Notes: generated by a model not told the origin, from the sequence alone. Positions 44,604 to 55,633 are shown, numbered from the stretch's first letter. The stretch is DNA of 64,000 nucleotides from Thiodiazotropha sp040506975 (GCA_965211775.1 OZ242974.1:3844001-3908000), one strand, 5' to 3'. Numbers and translations are program-made.

Positions 44604-45632
44604 CCTGATTACCCCTAAACCTCAGCCATTCTCAAGAGGCGATATGGCATAGGTGGAGTGCGAAGAGCGGCAAAAAGCAATCGTTCAATCATGGCGGGTA
44701 AATCGAAACGGCGGTTAAACCGATATTCGAACTCAGCAAGATAACGCGACACATGTTTATCTCGAATCGCATGAAAAGTACCCAACAGACTGTTTTTGAC
44801 ATTACCCAGCATCGTGTTTACCCATTTGAAGCACGAATACTGGACACTTTGGCGCCCACCACCCGTCACCATGGGGTTATGATGGCAATCAGAGGTTGTC
44901 ACGCCACTAAAGCACCAAAGCCCATCGGTAAAGACTTCGCTGCCAGGCATCAAGCAGGAGCGGGCGTAGCGGGCGATTTCACGTTTGCGGAAGCCCCTTA
45001 CACGACGCAGTTGAATTTTCATGGGCCTGCCGTCCCGCGTCGTCTCAACAGCAGCTACGAAAGGGATTTTGTTGCGCGACCCACGACCACGCTTACCGGC
45101 TTGCTCGCCTCCGAGATAAGCATCATCCAATTCGATGCGACCGGCCAGTTTTTTTCCACGCTCACGTTCCATCATCACCTGCATCAACTTATGCTTGAGT
45201 CGCCAGGCCGTATTGTAGTTCACCCCGATTTCGCGGGAAAGTTGCAGCGCCGAGATACTTTTCTTGCGTTGGGTCAACAGATAGATCGCAAGAAACCACG
45301 TTCTCAGCGGCAGCTTGGTGCCATGGAAGATGCTGCCGGCGGTCAGGGAAGTCTGATGATGGCACTTGTGACATTGATATATCTGACGCTTTTTGAGTTC
45401 ACAGCCTGTTGTGTTGCCGCACTCAGGGCAGACATAGCCCGTCGGCCAGCGCAAATCATACAATGCCTGTCGACACTGATCCTCGGTCCCATATTGTTCC
45501 AGAAAATCGTGCAAACCAAGACCTTTTTGAAATTGAATAGTATTTCTCGGCATGATGAAATCCTCTTTTATTCAGTAGGTTCCATTATGCTTGCACCACA
45601 GGCTCAATAGCTGAGCCTCATGAGTAATCAGG
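44604..45632 (-). mobile_element. IS1595-family insertion sequence, copy 5
   Basis: 1029 bp flanked by a perfect 8-bp duplication AAAGGATA (44596-44603 and 45633-45640). Inserted in intergenic DNA. Confidence 0.94.
44615..45553 (-). CDS. IS1595-family transposase (copy 5)
   Basis: 312 residues, complete; differs from copy 1 by Ser for Ala in GVTT(A/S)DCHH. Confidence 0.95.
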   Translation of the reverse strand: MPRNTIQFQKGLGLHDFLEQYGTEDQCRQALYDLRWPTGYVCPECGNTTGCELKKRQIYQCHKCHHQTSLTAGSIFHGTKLPLRTWFLAIYLLTQRKKSISALQLSREIGVNYNTAWRLKHKLMQVMMERERGKKLAGRIELDDAYLGGEQAGKRGRGSRNKIPFVAAVETTRDGRPMKIQLRRVRGFRKREIARYARSCLMPGSEVFTDGLWCFSGVTTSDCHHNPMVTGGGRQSVQYSCFKWVNTMLGNVKNSLLGTFHAIRDKHVSRYLAEFEYRFNRRFDLPAMIERLLFAALRTPPMPYRLLRMAEV

Positions 45633-47830
45633 AAAGGATAAAATTTGAAGCACTACTCAAATTCCCCGGTCACAACCTCCTATTCTTGGCGCTAACGAAC
45701 AATCAAGTACACGATTCCCGGTTGCCATTGCAACCGCTGCATATTCTACCAAGCAGAGAGAAATGGAAGTGTCGAAATCTGTCAAACCATTACTGACTAT
45801 TCTATTAATCCTCATCCTGACGGGATGTCTAGATGAAAATACCGCACCGGTGGCGGCTGACGATAGCACCATCCTCAATCAAGGCAGAAGCACAACTATC
45901 GATGTATTGCAGAATGACTGGGACAAGGATCATGACCCGCTTGTCGTAGTCGCCGGCAAACCGCCTTCTCATGGCACCTTAATCATCCAGGATGACGGTC
46001 TGATCATTTACCGGCATGACGGATCAACAGCCGGATCGGACAGTTTCACCTACCTTACCTATGACGGCGCTGCCTATTCCGCACCTGCCCAGGTGCAGGT
46101 AACGATTTTAGTTCCTCCCTATTCCACCGATGACAACACAACATCCCCAACTACCAACCGACCACCGGTTGCGGTCGATGATCAGGCCACGGTGACGACA
46201 GGCGGTGCTGTTTCGCTCGATCTGCTGGTCAACGATTCTGACGCAGAGAATGACCCACTCAGCATCGAAACCCTGGATTCTCCCGGGAACGGGGAGGTGA
46301 CATTGGAGCCCGATGGCAGCGTCACCTATCGGCACGACGGTTCGAATACAAGCGCTGACAGTTTCAGCTATATCATCAGTGACGGGGATGCCCTTTCCGC
46401 CAGCGCAGATGTCTCTATCACCATCACACACGTAAACCAACCGCCCGGTTTCACCCGCCAAGGTAACGACATCCATCTGCCCATCGGCACACGCTACGGG
46501 TTATCCGTCGAAGCTGTGGATCCTGACGGCGATGACTTGAACTATTCGGCCTCCCATCTTCCTCATTGGTTACATTTCTCAACCGATACACATACCTTGT
46601 CCGGGCAACCCTCTTGGGCCGACCTGGGAAATTCATACCCCGTAACGATCACAGTCAATGACGCTGAAGTGAGTATTGAAAACCGATTCGTCATCACTGT
46701 CGTGGAAAGGCGGCCTGTCACAAACAGCATGGCCCATCGCCTATTGGTACAAGCCACTTTCGGCCCGACGCTGAATGAAATAGAAAGAGTCAAGCAGCTG
46801 GGAGTGGCGGGTTGGATCGATCATCAGCTCTCCATGCGATCGGCATATACCAATTCTAGCGATGGTTGGCTGAGCCACCTGCAACGTACCCGCGAAATCG
46901 CGCTGCAGGCGGAACCCGCCAACAATTGGCTCGCCACCGGTATTTTCAATGAATCAACCGGCGACCGATCAGCCTTGGATTATCAAATGGCCGCGTGGTG
47001 GGAGAATGCCCTGGGTTCGCCTTCGATCCCCGCTAACGAGACCGGCTCGGATCAACTGCGTCAACGCGTCGCTTATGCACTGAGTCAGCTGCTGGTTACC
47101 TCAGACAGTGTACCGGTCCTGAAATCCCGTGGTGAAGCCTTGGCCGCCTACTATGATCTGTTGGCAGAGCATGCATTCGGTAACTACAGGACACTGCTGG
47201 GAGAAATTGCCCGAAGTCCGGCCATGGGTGTCTACCTATCGCACCAGGGTAACAGCAAGAGCAACCCCGCGACAGGTTCGCGACCCGATGAAAACTTCGC
47301 CCGTGAAATCATCCAATTATTCTCTATCGGACTTTATGAATTGAACCTGGACGGCAGTCCCAATAGGGACGGTGACAGCAGCAGTTATCCGGACCCCGGT
47401 CGCAACCTGGCAGCCACATACACCCAGAACGATATAGAAGAATTAGCCAAGGTAATGACAGGCTGGGATCTGGCAAGTAACAGCAGGTTTGGCAGAGTAA
47501 GCAGTAGGGATGGTGACTATACGCACCCCATGGTGTTTCATGCCGAGCAACATGAAAACGAGTCAGCAACTGGCGGAGACGGCTACGTCACTGTACTGGG
47601 ACAGACATTCTCCCTCGATTCGGGGAATGATCAGAGTGGACTCGATAGTGGTTTGGATGTTCTGTTCAGCCACCCGAATGTTGCCCCCTATGTCAGCAGA
47701 CACCTCATCCAGCGGCTTGTCACATCCAATCCATCCCCAGCATACCTGGCCCGAGTGGCACAGGTTTTCAATAATAACGGCAATGGTGTGAAAGGCGACC
47801 TTAAGGCGGTGGTGCGCGCCATCCTTCTAG

Positions 47831-49398
47831 CCCGCATGTTTCATCCGTTTTTAAATTTAGCCGGTGATATGGCCAAGCTTGGATGGTTTGCCCTCACTGG
47901 GAACCAAACCTCTATCAAGCCCTGATTTTCCACCCTCCGGGCAGACTCCCCCTTACCCCCATTGTTGATCAACGTGCCGGGGCAGCACTCTGCCGGGCTA
48001 TCCCGGCTTGAGTCGTGCCGCCACCTGGAAAAACAGCGCCTGATAGGGATAGGTGCTGGAGAGCAGGAAGCGGATCCGTCGCGTGTTGCGAATGATGACC
48101 GCCCCGATCTTGAACAGTTTGAGCCGGATCGTGGTCATCTGTGCACGCGCCAGTTCCGTGCCCTTCAGCGCGAGGCGCCGGATGGCCTCCATCAGCACAT
48201 AGGCCAGACTGGACAGCAGTAGACGAAACTGATTGGCCCACCAGTAATGCGCGCTGGTGCGATCGGCGAACAGCCCCAGTTGCTGCTCCTTGATTCGGTT
48301 CTCCATGTCACCACGGGCGCAGTAGAGGTCATCGTAAAGGCGCTGTTTGTCGCCGGCCAGGTTGGTGACGATGAAGCGTGGATTTGGCCCCTTGTCGGTG
48401 ACCTCCAGTTTGGCGATCACCTTGCGACGCGTCTTCCAGGTGCTGGCGGCATAGTGAAACTGAAAGAATTCCCGCATCTTCATGCCGGTTCGCTTCGCCA
48501 GTTCCTCAACCCACTGCATGGGCTCACGGATACACCGCAGCAAGGCGTCATTCTTGGCGATGCCCACGATATAGCCCACAGCGTTGCGCTCGCACCAGCT
48601 GAGCATGTGGTGACGGCAAAAGCCGCTATCGCCCCGAAAGATGATACGCACTTCAGGCCAAGCCCGGCGCAGGCGTTTGACCAACAGCGCCAGAATCGCC
48701 CAGGCATGCTTGGGCGCATCGATCCGGCTGGGCCGCAGATAACTCACCAGCAGTTGATCGCCACAAAAGACATACAGGGGCAGGAAGCAGTAGTGGTCGT
48801 AGTAGCCGTGAAAGAAGCGGCCTTCCTGGCGGCCATGCACCGGATCATCCGTGGCGTCGAAATCCAGGATCAGCTCATCGGGTGGTGCATCATATGAGGC
48901 AATGAACTGCTCGAGCAGTAGGTTGTGGACATCAACGGCAACCCGGCGATCGACCCGGTTCTCCAGCCGACAAAGTGTCGACTGGCTGCCCAGTACCTCC
49001 TCGCGTTCGATCGAGCTCTGTAGGGCCGGGTCGGTGCGTAGTGTCTGATGGTCGTTCAGATCTTCATAACCCAGGCAGAGCCCATAGACTCGCTGGCGCA
49101 ACAGGCTCAACTGGCTGTGTTCAATATAGCGGGGATCTCGCGGGTCGGGGATGACCGCATCAACCGCCTCGAGCAATCCCAGACGCCTGTCGATCTCACG
49201 CAGCAGCAACACGCCGCCGTCCGAGGTGATATCGCCACCGGAAAACTCGGCTTGAACCTTACGGCGTTTTAGGGCTGGAAAATCAAAGGCAGTCTGGGTA
49301 CAGTTTGTCACAGGCAAAATCCTTTCGATTACAGTGTAAGCAACTGAATTATATCGAAGTATCAGGATTTTGCCTTTTTAATGCGTGAAATATTGGGG
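47831..49398 (-). mobile_element. IS1380-family element, copy B
   Basis: 1568 bp, same element as copies A and D. Flanked by CTAG at 47827-47830 and 49399-49402. The right CTAG is shared with the adjoining element C, so it inserted into the target duplication of that element or vice versa. Confidence 0.93.
47998..49317 (-). CDS. IS1380-family transposase (copy B)
   Basis: 439 residues, complete; identical in protein to copy D and one residue different from copy A (Arg in TTIRLKLFK). Confidence 0.95.
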   Translation of the reverse strand: MPVTNCTQTAFDFPALKRRKVQAEFSGGDITSDGGVLLLREIDRRLGLLEAVDAVIPDPRDPRYIEHSQLSLLRQRVYGLCLGYEDLNDHQTLRTDPALQSSIEREEVLGSQSTLCRLENRVDRRVAVDVHNLLLEQFIASYDAPPDELILDFDATDDPVHGRQEGRFFHGYYDHYCFLPLYVFCGDQLLVSYLRPSRIDAPKHAWAILALLVKRLRRAWPEVRIIFRGDSGFCRHHMLSWCERNAVGYIVGIAKNDALLRCIREPMQWVEELAKRTGMKMREFFQFHYAASTWKTRRKVIAKLEVTDKGPNPRFIVTNLAGDKQRLYDDLYCARGDMENRIKEQQLGLFADRTSAHYWWANQFRLLLSSLAYVLMEAIRRLALKGTELARAQMTTIRLKLFKIGAVIIRNTRRIRFLLSSTYPYQALFFQVAARLKPG

Positions 49399-49402
49399 CT
49401 AG

Positions 49403-50962
49403 CCCGGATATTTCATCCATTTGCCGATACTGGCACGAGGAGAAGGCCGGGACGAGAAACAGGATGATACCGGCTCCAAACGCCCCGATTTCTGGCTGAC
49501 AGGCACAGCTTCCCCTTACCCCGTTATTTATCAACGTGCCGGGGCAGCACTCATCGCGTGCTATCCTGGCTCCAGCCGTTCGGCCACACTGAAGAACAAT
49601 GCCTGGTAAGGAAAGACACTGGAGAGCAGGAAGCGGACACGCCGGGTATTGCGTATCACCACCGCACCCACTTTGAGTAGTTTAAGCCGCAGCGTGCCGA
49701 CCTGGGTCTTGGCCAGTTCTGTACCCTGTAAGGCCAAGCGGCGAATCGCTTCCATCAACACATAGGCCAGGCTCGACAGCAGCAAGCGAAACTGATTGGT
49801 CCACCAATGATGTGCACTGGTGCGATCAGCAAACAGCCCCAGCTGTTGTTCCTTGATGCGGTTTTCCATCTCGCCCCGCGCACAATAGACGTCGTCGTAA
49901 AGGGTTTGGGCATCGCCGTTGAGGTTGGTGACGACAAATCGGGGATTACGCCCTCGCTCACTCACCTCCAGCTTGGCGATCACCGCGCGTCGACGGCGCC
50001 AGCTGCGTGCACCGTAGCGCAGGCCAAGGAAGACGCGTTGCTTCTGTCCGTTGGCCTTGAAGCATTGCTCGACTGCAGTGAAGTCTTCCTCGATCATCCG
50101 TTGCAGGCGGTGGTTGCGCGCCAGGCCTACGATGTAGCCAATGCCATGGCGTTCACACCAGCGCAGCATGCGGTGACGACAGAAGCCCGAGTCGGCTCTC
50201 AGGATGATCCGCACCGCCGGCCACGCCTGACGCAAGCGTTTGACCAGCAGGGCGAGGATCGCCCACGCATGTTTCGCCCCGTCGATCTTGCTCGGGCGCA
50301 AATAGCTGACCAGCAGTTGTTCGCCGCAAAACACGTACAACGGGAGAAAGCAGTAGTTATCGTAGTAACCGTGGAAGAAGCGGCCTTCCTGCAGGCCGTG
50401 AACCCGGTCATCGGTGGCGTCGAAGTCCAGGATCAACTCCTCGGGTGGCTCGGCAAACGAGGCGATGAACTGCTCGATCAGGACCTGATGGATCGCGACA
50501 GCGGTTGCCCGATCTGACCGATTCTCCAAGCGACAGAGCGTGGGTGAACTGCCCAGTGCCTGATCCTGTTCCACGGCCGTCTGAAAGGCCAAATCTTGTC
50601 GCAGACTGTCGTGATCGTTGAGGTCTTCATGGCCCTGGCACAGGGCATAGACCCGCTGGCGTAGTAGAGAAATCTGATCATGTTGCACATAGCGGCCATC
50701 GCGTGGATCAGCGAGAGTGTCATTGACGGCTTCAAGCAATCCCAGCCGTCGGTCCGCTTGTCGTAGCAACAACACGCCGCCATCACTGCTGATATCACCA
50801 CCGGAAAAATCCGCTTCAACCTGGCGGCGTTTTACCGCTGGAAAAGCAAAACGACCTTGGGTACATTCTGTCACAGGCAAAACCTCGTTCAATTTCAGCC
50901 TAAGTAACTGAATTCTATTGAACTACACGGGTTTTACCCTCTTTATTTGTGAAATATTCGGG
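49403..50962 (-). mobile_element. IS1380-family element C (different type)
   Basis: 1560 bp. Ends are CCCGGATATTTCATCC and the complement of CCCGAATATTTCAC. Flanked by CTAG at 49399-49402 and 50963-50966. It is clearly diverged from copies A, B and D. Confidence 0.92.
49561..50892 (-). CDS. IS1380-family transposase (element C)
   Basis: 443-residue DDE transposase with the same landmarks as the other type (FSGGDISSDGGVLLLRQ, DFDATDDRVHG, RADSGF, MENRIKEQQLGLFADR) but many substitutions, especially in the region after GLARNH. The frame is complete. Confidence 0.94.
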   Translation of the reverse strand: MNEVLPVTECTQGRFAFPAVKRRQVEADFSGGDISSDGGVLLLRQADRRLGLLEAVNDTLADPRDGRYVQHDQISLLRQRVYALCQGHEDLNDHDSLRQDLAFQTAVEQDQALGSSPTLCRLENRSDRATAVAIHQVLIEQFIASFAEPPEELILDFDATDDRVHGLQEGRFFHGYYDNYCFLPLYVFCGEQLLVSYLRPSKIDGAKHAWAILALLVKRLRQAWPAVRIILRADSGFCRHRMLRWCERHGIGYIVGLARNHRLQRMIEEDFTAVEQCFKANGQKQRVFLGLRYGARSWRRRRAVIAKLEVSERGRNPRFVVTNLNGDAQTLYDDVYCARGEMENRIKEQQLGLFADRTSAHHWWTNQFRLLLSSLAYVLMEAIRRLALQGTELAKTQVGTLRLKLLKVGAVVIRNTRRVRFLLSSVFPYQALFFSVAERLEPG

Positions 50963-51755
50963 CTAGACCCTGAAGCACGGGATGAAGGTTATTTGATCGA
51001 TCCATCCTCTGGCAAGGCAAAGGAGCCCCTGCTGGCGTTAACCCAACTGCTTCGAGCTGTCCATACCTCGCCGTTAAACGGATGGAAAAGTCAAAGCGGC
51101 GTAGCAATGAACGGCGTCTATTGGTTTAGGGCGCCCCAGGCTATATTGGGACAAGGGCCACTGCGTTCCCCATCCGTGTTCAACTTTTACAGCCCCGGCC
51201 ACATCCCGAGAGACAACCGTTTTATTGTGCATAATATGGTGGCGCCGGAGCTGCAGATACAGACAGATCAAATGCTGATCGAATACAGCAACCTGGTATT
51301 CAGTCTGCTCAACAGTTTCGAAAAAAATCATATCATCCACTTTGCGGGTGAAACCCTGGCGTTATTCGGCGCTTCATTCAACAGTCATTCAGAAAAGATC
51401 TTATTAACCAATTTCGATACTGAAATATCTCTTTTCGAACAAGCGCTCGAGGGGGACAATGACAGGGACTTTGCATCGATCAATGACACATCTACGGATA
51501 TACAGGGTGACACACCCAAGGCGAATGCCACTGACGCCCTGCTCGACCACCTCGATCTATTGTTGCTGGGTGAACAAATGTCCCCCGAGTTCAGATCCGC
51601 ACTCAAGCATTATCTCGTGGCAAGCGCTGGCACCAACCACAGTAGACCATTCATGGAGGCGCACTCCGTGATTCGTGATGCAATCACAGTGATAGTCACC
51701 TCCAGCAGCTACATGATTCAAAAATAACCCGTTAATCCAAGGAAGAGATCAGGCT

Positions 51756-53363
51756 ATGGTGATGCATCGAAGGGATTTTCTAAAACAAGCGTCGGTTATG
51801 GGAGGTCTCGGTCTGTTAGCCCCCCTCGGCCAACTGTCATATACCGGCCCATGCCTGGCCGCTGCACCGGACTTTTCAGACTACAAGGCACTGGTCTGTA
51901 TCTTTCTCTATGGCGGCGCGCCGGGAAAAGGCTATATGGAATATGCCTCCGTTCGAAGAGATCTGGCAGTTGCTGACAGAGACCTTGACCTCAGCTCGGT
52001 AACCACCGGCAACACAAATCTGAACCGGGGCAATCTAGGATCGGGCAGTGCCAATCCCTACAACGCGAACCAAAGTCAAAGCACTGCATATACACATGGC
52101 CTCTATCCGCTGACCGGTAAAGGAATCGACCTCGCTGTGAGTGGTGTAATGCCGGAACTGGCCCAATTGATTGTCGATAATCGGGTCAGTATCGTGGCAA
52201 ATACCGGCACCCTGGTCGAACCCGTGAGCCGTGCAGATATCATCGCTGGTGGCGCTGAACTGCCAAGATTCCTGTTTGCACACGACCACCAGCAAAGAGA
52301 GCTGCAAACCGGGCGGGCCAATGATCTTGGGCATATTGGCTGGGCAGGACGAATCGCGGATGCCTGGAATGACATCAATGCAGGAAATCCGGTGGGTCTC
52401 AACCTGTCCTATTTCAACAATGATCTCATGATGGTCGGTCGAAACAGCTCCCCCCTGGTATTGAAGGCCAACAACCCACCCAGCATTGGCCACCTGAGAA
52501 CAGGAGTCAATCATTCCCGGGATGATCGCCGTGCGCTTTTCAGGGCGCTTGCCGGTGTGCAAGGCAGTACCGGCCGACTCGACTTCAACATTGCGAATAC
52601 GGCGAGTACAGGGGACTATTTCAAAGGCCTCTACAATCGCCTTTTATTGAAATCGCTCTCTACATTTGACTTTTTAAACAGCAGCTGGCAGGCGATACAT
52701 ATGGACTTTGCAACGCCCGATTCTTATGGCCGGGAGCTGTTTTCCATTCCCACCAGTCAGCAATTGGGCTTTACCAAAAATATCGGCGGGTTACTGATCA
52801 GGCAGCTTGCCTCAGTTACGAAGATGATCCATATGGGCGCCTCGGGTATCCTGGGACCAGGATATAACAGGCAGATTTTCCTTGTCCGATTGGGTGGATT
52901 TGACACACATGCCGGCCAGGCAGAGCACCACCCCCTGCTTTTGCGGGAACTGAGCCTTGCCCTGTGGAAATTTCAGATGGCGATGGAGGAGCTTGGTTAT
53001 CCACAGCAGGTCACCATATTCACGATGTCCGATTTCGGCCGGACCCTGACAAATAACGGAGATGGCACCGATCATGCCTGGGCATCCAACCAGTTGGTGA
53101 TGGGCGGTATTGGTGATCATTCGCCAGGCAGTCTGGATGGTGGAAAACTGTTCGGCACCCCTCCTGACCTGCGACTCGGCGGTAACGATGATTACGGTGA
53201 CAAGGGGCGCTACATTCCCACTACCGCTCAGGATCAGGTGAATGCCGCCATTGCCCAATGGTTCGGCGTGGGTGAATCCCTGATGCGGTCACTGTTCCCC
53301 AATCTGGTGAATTTCCAGACTGGGGCCGATTACGATTCAGCCTATACCGGGCTTTTTGTCTAG
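51756..53363 (+). CDS. DUF1501-family exported protein
   Basis: 535 residues (ATG 51756 or 51762). The N-terminus MHRRDFLKQASVMGGLGLLAPL is a twin-arginine (Tat) signal, so the protein is probably folded, perhaps cofactor-bound, before export. The remainder matches DUF1501, a sulfatase/alkaline-phosphatase-like fold: ALVCIFLYGGAPGK, FDTHAGQAEHHPLLLRELS, TIFTMSDFGRTLTNNGDGTDHAWASN. It lies 28 bp after its DUF1800 partner, which is disrupted by IS elements, so its function may be lost. The physiological role of this pair is unknown. Confidence 0.9.
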   Translation: MVMHRRDFLKQASVMGGLGLLAPLGQLSYTGPCLAAAPDFSDYKALVCIFLYGGAPGKGYMEYASVRRDLAVADRDLDLSSVTTGNTNLNRGNLGSGSANPYNANQSQSTAYTHGLYPLTGKGIDLAVSGVMPELAQLIVDNRVSIVANTGTLVEPVSRADIIAGGAELPRFLFAHDHQQRELQTGRANDLGHIGWAGRIADAWNDINAGNPVGLNLSYFNNDLMMVGRNSSPLVLKANNPPSIGHLRTGVNHSRDDRRALFRALAGVQGSTGRLDFNIANTASTGDYFKGLYNRLLLKSLSTFDFLNSSWQAIHMDFATPDSYGRELFSIPTSQQLGFTKNIGGLLIRQLASVTKMIHMGASGILGPGYNRQIFLVRLGGFDTHAGQAEHHPLLLRELSLALWKFQMAMEELGYPQQVTIFTMSDFGRTLTNNGDGTDHAWASNQLVMGGIGDHSPGSLDGGKLFGTPPDLRLGGNDDYGDKGRYIPTTAQDQVNAAIAQWFGVGESLMRSLFPNLVNFQTGADYDSAYTGLFV

Positions 53364-53375
53364 GACCGGTTAACC

Positions 53376-54443
53376 CTATATCAAACCGAGTGGATCATTG
53401 GGATCCACCCCCTCCATAAAGGGAATATTGCGGTCACGATGGGTGATTTGATAGACCAAACCTATCCAATTTCCGATAACCGCTTCAGCGGTATCATGCC
53501 AGGTGTTATCCAGCGTGTCGGTGACCAACGCCTCCGGAAAGGCCGGCATGGGCTGCCGCTTCGACATGGCCTGTTCGAGATGTTCACGATACTCGTTGAA
53601 AATCGCCTGATTACGCAGGGTGAAATAGTTGTCCGGAAAGGGTGGGTAATCCTCGCGCATGCGGTTGAAATAGAGGGTAACCTCTCTTTTGTACTCCTTG
53701 AGAAGACTGATGGTGTCATATTCAGGATGCCCCTGGAAGTAGACAACCCTCAGGCCATCCTTGCTGACAGCCAGATGGACCCCCCCCTCTTCACTCTCCA
53801 CCAGGACCTTGAGTCCGGCCCGTTGGAATTGCTCCCGGGTAATCTGATTGAAACGGGAGTGCGGCACATCGAAGCGGGTATTGACATCATTCACCAGGGG
53901 ATGTCTCGGATCCATAACCCGGTGGCTGTAGACACCCCATAGCTTGTCCCCCATATGGGTACGTTTCTGACCATGATGTGATTGAACAACAGCATGGGTC
54001 GCCAGACAGGAGCAGAGTATGGAGGTCACATTGTCATAGGCCCAGTCGACCACTTCGGTCAAGGGCTGCCAGAATGCCTCTTGGGCCAGATCCGGGTGTG
54101 TGACATTGGCACCGGTGATGATCAGTACATCCAGGCCATCCTGTTTGATCTGGTCGAAGGTCTCGTAGTAGACATCGATATGCGTCTTGGCCTTTTCACT
54201 GCGCGGTAATTCATCAAGGGTGAATGGATGGACGAAGAACTGCGCGATGGGGTTGGCCTCTCCCACCAAGCGGAAAAATTGTCGCTCAGTCGCCTCAATC
54301 GCGCTGTCGGGCATCATATTCAACAGCCCGATATGCAGCTCGCGTATATGTTGATGTGTCGCCCTGTCCGGTGAGAGGACGTTCTGTCCCTCCTGCCGCA
54401 GGCGATTGAAGGTAGGCAGTTCAGTGTGTGCAACCAAAGGCAT
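53376..54443 (-). CDS. metA: Homoserine O-acyltransferase (MetA type)
   Basis: 355 residues of the MetA family (homoserine O-succinyltransferase, first committed step of methionine synthesis). Landmarks are IGLLNMMPDSAIEATERQF, the nucleophile region ILCSCLATHA (probable catalytic Cys146), WGVYSHRV, FDVPHSRF and the catalytic FQGHPEYD. It is longer than E. coli MetA (309), mainly through its C-terminal tail. Whether it uses succinyl- or acetyl-CoA is not decided by what I see. A P-loop gene lies 13 bp upstream on the same strand, suggesting an operon. Confidence 0.9.
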   Translation of the reverse strand: MPLVAHTELPTFNRLRQEGQNVLSPDRATHQHIRELHIGLLNMMPDSAIEATERQFFRLVGEANPIAQFFVHPFTLDELPRSEKAKTHIDVYYETFDQIKQDGLDVLIITGANVTHPDLAQEAFWQPLTEVVDWAYDNVTSILCSCLATHAVVQSHHGQKRTHMGDKLWGVYSHRVMDPRHPLVNDVNTRFDVPHSRFNQITREQFQRAGLKVLVESEEGGVHLAVSKDGLRVVYFQGHPEYDTISLLKEYKREVTLYFNRMREDYPPFPDNYFTLRNQAIFNEYREHLEQAMSKRQPMPAFPEALVTDTLDNTWHDTAEAVIGNWIGLVYQITHRDRNIPFMEGVDPNDPLGLI

Positions 54444-54456
54444 GACGATCCCCCAT

Positions 54457-55344
54457 TCAAAGCGCTACGGACTGAGTACTGGATTCCCTGGCGATGGCCT
54501 CTTCCAGCAGCTGCAGAAAATCGGATTCACTGTTGACCTTGGACAGCTCCTCGGTCGTCACCGTATAGCCGTATTCACGGGCGATGGCCTCATAACGCGG
54601 TATCCGGGCGCGAAACAGGCGCGGAAAAACCCAGCGTGTGAAATCAAACGGATCGATTAGCGAAACATACTCCAACTCATTGATTTGCATATACTCGGCC
54701 AGGTGATCATCAAGAAACGCCTCACGATAATAAAGTGGTTTTGGATGTGACACGGAGCGTGCGATCAGTGCCGCTTCATCCTCCTCGGAAGCCTTGATGT
54801 AGAGAATCAGCGAGTACTCGGCGAGAAACTCCAGCAGACCAGGCTCATCCAGTTCGCACAGGCTGCCACCCACATCATTGATGAAATGTGAATAGCCGTA
54901 GATCATGCGCGATTTACGTATGAAGCTTGGCACATCGTACATGGCGGCGATCTCGGCCTGGCGATGCAGACTCTGTCGCCGCTTGAATTCGGTCAGCGGC
55001 ATCCCTCCCAACTCCGGATTGCCCAGCATTCTGAGAAAGGTGGAGACCGGTTTAAGGTTATGGAAGGTGATATTGTTGCGGATGAATATAGAATCCGAGC
55101 GCAACAGATCACGCAGCAAAGGCACACTCATGGCCTGATCTTTGATGCTGTCGAGAATGGGTTCGTCTAGATAGCGGGTACCGATGCGGTAGTCTCCCGA
55201 ATAGTGAAACCACTCCTTCCGTCTCAGTAGATTCGACAGGCGGGTCTTACCGACACCGGACATACCCAGCAGGGTCACACATTTCCGGTCCCAGGCACGA
55301 AATTGTTCAACACTCAATCTCACGGTATCTACGCTCCAATTCAC
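54457..55344 (-). CDS. P-loop NTPase encoded beside metA
   Basis: 295 residues with a clear Walker A motif, LLGMSGVGKTRLSN (residues ~25-38). Further text (YSGDYRIGTRYL, IINDVGGSLCELDEPG-like SHFINDVGGSLCELDE, FTRWVFPRLFRARIPRYEAIA) suggests a nucleotide-kinase-like ATPase, but I do not recognise a named enzyme. The 13-bp spacing to metA implies co-expression, so a role linked to methionine metabolism is possible though unproven. The promoter side is bordered by an M-family MITE about 25 bp upstream. Confidence 0.75.
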   Translation of the reverse strand: MNWSVDTVRLSVEQFRAWDRKCVTLLGMSGVGKTRLSNLLRRKEWFHYSGDYRIGTRYLDEPILDSIKDQAMSVPLLRDLLRSDSIFIRNNITFHNLKPVSTFLRMLGNPELGGMPLTEFKRRQSLHRQAEIAAMYDVPSFIRKSRMIYGYSHFINDVGGSLCELDEPGLLEFLAEYSLILYIKASEEDEAALIARSVSHPKPLYYREAFLDDHLAEYMQINELEYVSLIDPFDFTRWVFPRLFRARIPRYEAIAREYGYTVTTEELSKVNSESDFLQLLEEAIARESSTQSVAL

Positions 55345-55367
55345 TGAGAGACCAATTCTACGGGCTA

Positions 55368-55633
55368 GGGCCTGTTAACACTAATCCAATCGGCCCTGTT
55401 ATCCCTGAAAAGGCGCCAATCAAGGCGCGAGGAGAGAAGTTTGCATTCCAAATGAACGACGAGCAACGCCGAGTGGCGCTTTTTCAGGGGTGCCCCAAGG
55501 GCACTTCCTTCGGGACCTAACCCAAAGGGCTGGGGCTATTTTTCCACCCGGCGGCGTTATCAGTCGCTCATGCTGCCTTAATGGACGAAATAATAGTCCC
55601 AGCAGGGCCGATTGGATGAGTGTCAACAGACCC
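55368..55633. mobile_element. MITE-like element, family M, copy 3
   Basis: 266 bp beginning TA then GGGCCTGTTAACACTAATCC; the right end is degenerate (GAGTGTCAACAGACCC, then TG). It shares the GCCGAGTGGCGCTTTTTCAG and GGGCACTTCCTTCGGG blocks with copy 1. Confidence 0.7.

Larger units (their letters stand above)
45763..51727 (+). pseudogene. DUF1800 lipoprotein with Ig/cadherin-like repeats, split by two IS1380-family elements
   Basis: The N-terminal part (45763-47830) starts with a lipoprotein signal (LLILILTGC|LDEN), then two tandem cadherin-like 'VAADD/VAVDD...VLQNDWDKD/LLVNDSDAEND...' repeats, a putative Ig-like domain (GLSVEAVDPDGDDLNYSA), and the DUF1800 domain (HRLLVQATFGPTLNEIERV, NFAREIIQLFSIGLYELN). 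The C-terminal part resumes at 50963 in frame (DPEARDEGYLIDPSSG... to VIVTSSSYMIQK). Joining across a single CTAG restores AVVRAILLDPEARDEG, a classic DUF1800 sequence. Translation of the interrupted gene would end within IS sequence after ILLAR. DUF1800 and DUF1501 genes usually occur as a pair encoding exported proteins of unknown function, as here. Confidence 0.9.
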
